NCBI GenBank assembly: GCA_017390225.1
Contig: JAFPCL010000183.1
Location: 1-6,321 of the forward strand
Source: Clostridia bacterium
GTDB taxonomy: Bacteria > Bacillota > Clostridia > CAKSNL01 > HGM11501
DNA: 6,321 nucleotides
Reading direction: 5' to 3'
A model generated the notes under the pieces. It had not been told where the DNA came from. It saw only the letters and a list, made by a program, of their open reading frames with translations, and made no database searches. The translations under genes and the position numbers were made by a program. The stretch's first letter is position 1. Each line of letters begins with the position of its first letter. This document shows, one piece after another, positions 4,963-6,321 of this stretch.

Positions 4963-6321
4963 ACATCACAGGCTTGTGTAAGCCGTTAATCAGCATTTTG
5001 ATGTAGCTGACCTTTTCGCCAAACAGCTCCATAATATCCACATCGCAAAAAGGGCTGACGCGTTGCAAATCCATAAAAACGATATCGCCGTTTTCTTCGG
5101 CATAGGTAATGATTTGCTCCATATAGGCAAGCTGATCCGCATCCAATGTGTCGCTGTTTAAAAACGAACCGAATTTGGTGGCAATGGCATCCTCCGAGAT
5201 GCCCACCTGTAGCCGAAGGAACGGCAAAAGCGGCGCATTGTCGGACCATAGCGCATAATCGGCTGCCGAGCCGAGATTCTGCAAAAAAACGGTTTCCAGC
5301 TCTTCTTTTTCCGCCGCTGTCAGCGCATCTAAATTAGAAAGCTTGGCAAGCGCAGGGCTTTCCTTGGCAATATAATCCCGTGCTTTTTCGGCGTAAGTTT
5401 TTTCTTTGATTAATTCGCCGCCATCGCCGATAGGATCAATCAGAATATCCTTGACATCTATGATTAAAACCTCGCTCTTATCGGGAATATAGGGCATCAG
5501 CTCCCGAAGCTCCTTGCGCACCTGCTCGCACAGCTCCAAAGAAAACTGCGAAAACAGAAGCTCCGCATTGCGCATTTTTTGGATTAACGGCTCCTTTTTT
5601 ATGATTTCGGGAATGTTTTTCAGCTTTAAAAGCTCCGCCAGCATGGAATCAATCTTTTTCCCCACATTGCCAAAGCCGTGACGGATTTTTCGGATGTCCT
5701 TATCTGCCACGATGCGCTTGGGCACCTCATTCTCAATCACATAAATCAACAGATCAAAGGTCTTCATCTTCACGGGCGAAGGATCCGGCGGCAAAAGCGG
5801 CAGGATTTTCTCGGTCAGCTCGTAGATTTTGGCGGCGGTGAATTTTTCCCATTGCTCGGCGGTTCGATATTTGCTGACAAACGCCATGTTGTACTGCACC
5901 TCGATATCATCGTTGCACAGGCCGCGCACCGCACCGATAAAGTCATTTCTCAGCTGATCCCGATAGGATTCTTCAAAGGGCGTGAGTTTGTCCCTCTCCG
6001 ATAGCGTACGCAAAATGCCCAGCTTACAGCGATTAATAAGCTCGCTTTGCGGCGTGATACTAAAGCTGTGTCCGTTGGCTTTAGCATTCACCGTAGACCA
6101 GGTGTTCGAAGTGCGGAAATAGTTGAAATTATCATAATAATCAAAGATTAAAAACCCTTTTTTATCCAGACCCGTGCCAAACACATCGGGCGACAAGCGC
6201 GTGCCGCGTCCAATCATTTGCAAAAACTTGATTTTGGAATGCACCCGTTTGAAAAACACCAGATTCAACACATCGGGCACGTCAATGCCCGTGTCCATCA
6301 TGTCCACGGATACTGCCACCT
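4961..6321 (-). CDS. Type I restriction enzyme R subunit-like SF2 helicase (EcoEI-type), N-terminus outside window
   Basis: Only the C-terminal 453 or so residues are present; the frame is open to the right edge with no start. It opens with the second RecA domain of an SF2 helicase: motif V as VSVDMMDTGIDVP (about residues 4-15) and motif VI as QMIGRGTRL (34-42, Arg finger region). The intervening NLVFFKRVHSKIKF and the following GFLIFDYYDNFNYF are typical of HsdR proteins of the EcoEI kind. The rest is a long helical region matching the C-terminal domain of that family, which in type I enzymes contacts the methylase/specificity core. The ATPase translocates DNA, and a nuclease domain would lie in the missing N-terminal part. 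Whether hsdM and hsdS lie further upstream, or this is a stand-alone helicase, cannot be seen. TAA at 4961-4963; the next gene starts 12 bp on. Identification is firm; the gene symbol hsdR is withheld because the remainder is missing. Confidence 0.88.
   Translation of the reverse strand, partial: VAVSVDMMDTGIDVPDVLNLVFFKRVHSKIKFLQMIGRGTRLSPDVFGTGLDKKGFLIFDYYDNFNYFRTSNTWSTVNAKANGHSFSITPQSELINRCKLGILRTLSERDKLTPFEESYRDQLRNDFIGAVRGLCNDDIEVQYNMAFVSKYRTAEQWEKFTAAKIYELTEKILPLLPPDPSPVKMKTFDLLIYVIENEVPKRIVADKDIRKIRHGFGNVGKKIDSMLAELLKLKNIPEIIKKEPLIQKMRNAELLFSQFSLELCEQVRKELRELMPYIPDKSEVLIIDVKDILIDPIGDGGELIKEKTYAEKARDYIAKESPALAKLSNLDALTAAEKEELETVFLQNLGSAADYALWSDNAPLLPFLRLQVGISEDAIATKFGSFLNSDTLDADQLAYMEQIITYAEENGDIVFMDLQRVSPFCDVDIMELFGEKVSYIKMLINGLHKPVM

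Noticed and set aside
1..6321. CRISPR array, tRNA, rRNA or insertion sequence
   Set aside because: No regularly spaced repeats, cloverleaf sequence, rRNA segment, transposase or paired terminal repeats were seen; almost all bases are accounted for by coding frames.

Overview
This 6.3 kb stretch looks like a mid-GC Bacillota (Firmicutes; Clostridia- or Negativicutes-like) chromosome. The reasons are strong Shine-Dalgarno sites (AAGGAGGT, AAAGGAG), TTG start use, a textbook sigma-A type promoter with TTGACA and TACAAT, and a U-tract hairpin terminator. The exact taxon cannot be read from the window. All convincing genes lie on the minus strand, so transcription runs from high to low coordinates. 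The long plus-strand frames are antisense shadows.

Positions 6321 to 709 hold a tightly packed five-gene run. In transcription order: (1) the C-terminal part of a type I restriction (HsdR, EcoEI-like) SF2 helicase subunit, cut by the window edge; (2) an acidic 221-residue protein with about three degenerate 23-residue repeats in its C-terminal half, not recognised; (3) a MoxR-type AAA+ ATPase; (4) a protein with an N-terminal HExxH putative metallopeptidase domain and a C-terminal VWA-like MIDAS domain (DUF2201 type); (5) an HNH nuclease of McrA-like type behind an unrecognised N-terminal domain. Junctions are 12 bp apart, a 4 bp ATGA overlap, 28 bp and 10 bp. In three of the four, the ribosome binding site overlaps the end of the upstream gene. 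This indicates one transcript with translational coupling.

Positions 492 to 708 are a boundary. They hold a start-less, Cys-rich reading frame of 26 codons, a strong hairpin terminator, and then a new promoter. Positions 491 to 1 hold the N-terminal 163 residues of a HAD-superfamily phosphatase/phosphomutase, which looks like a separate housekeeping transcription unit.

Interpretation (inference): the operon resembles a defence or conflict module in which a MoxR/VWA-metallopeptidase pair, usually a chaperone-like remodelling machine, is wired between a restriction helicase and an HNH nuclease, with the repeat protein as a possible adaptor. The MoxR plus VWA pairing, the HsdR family and the HNH family are each known. 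The five-gene combination and the repeat protein are what merit a second look.
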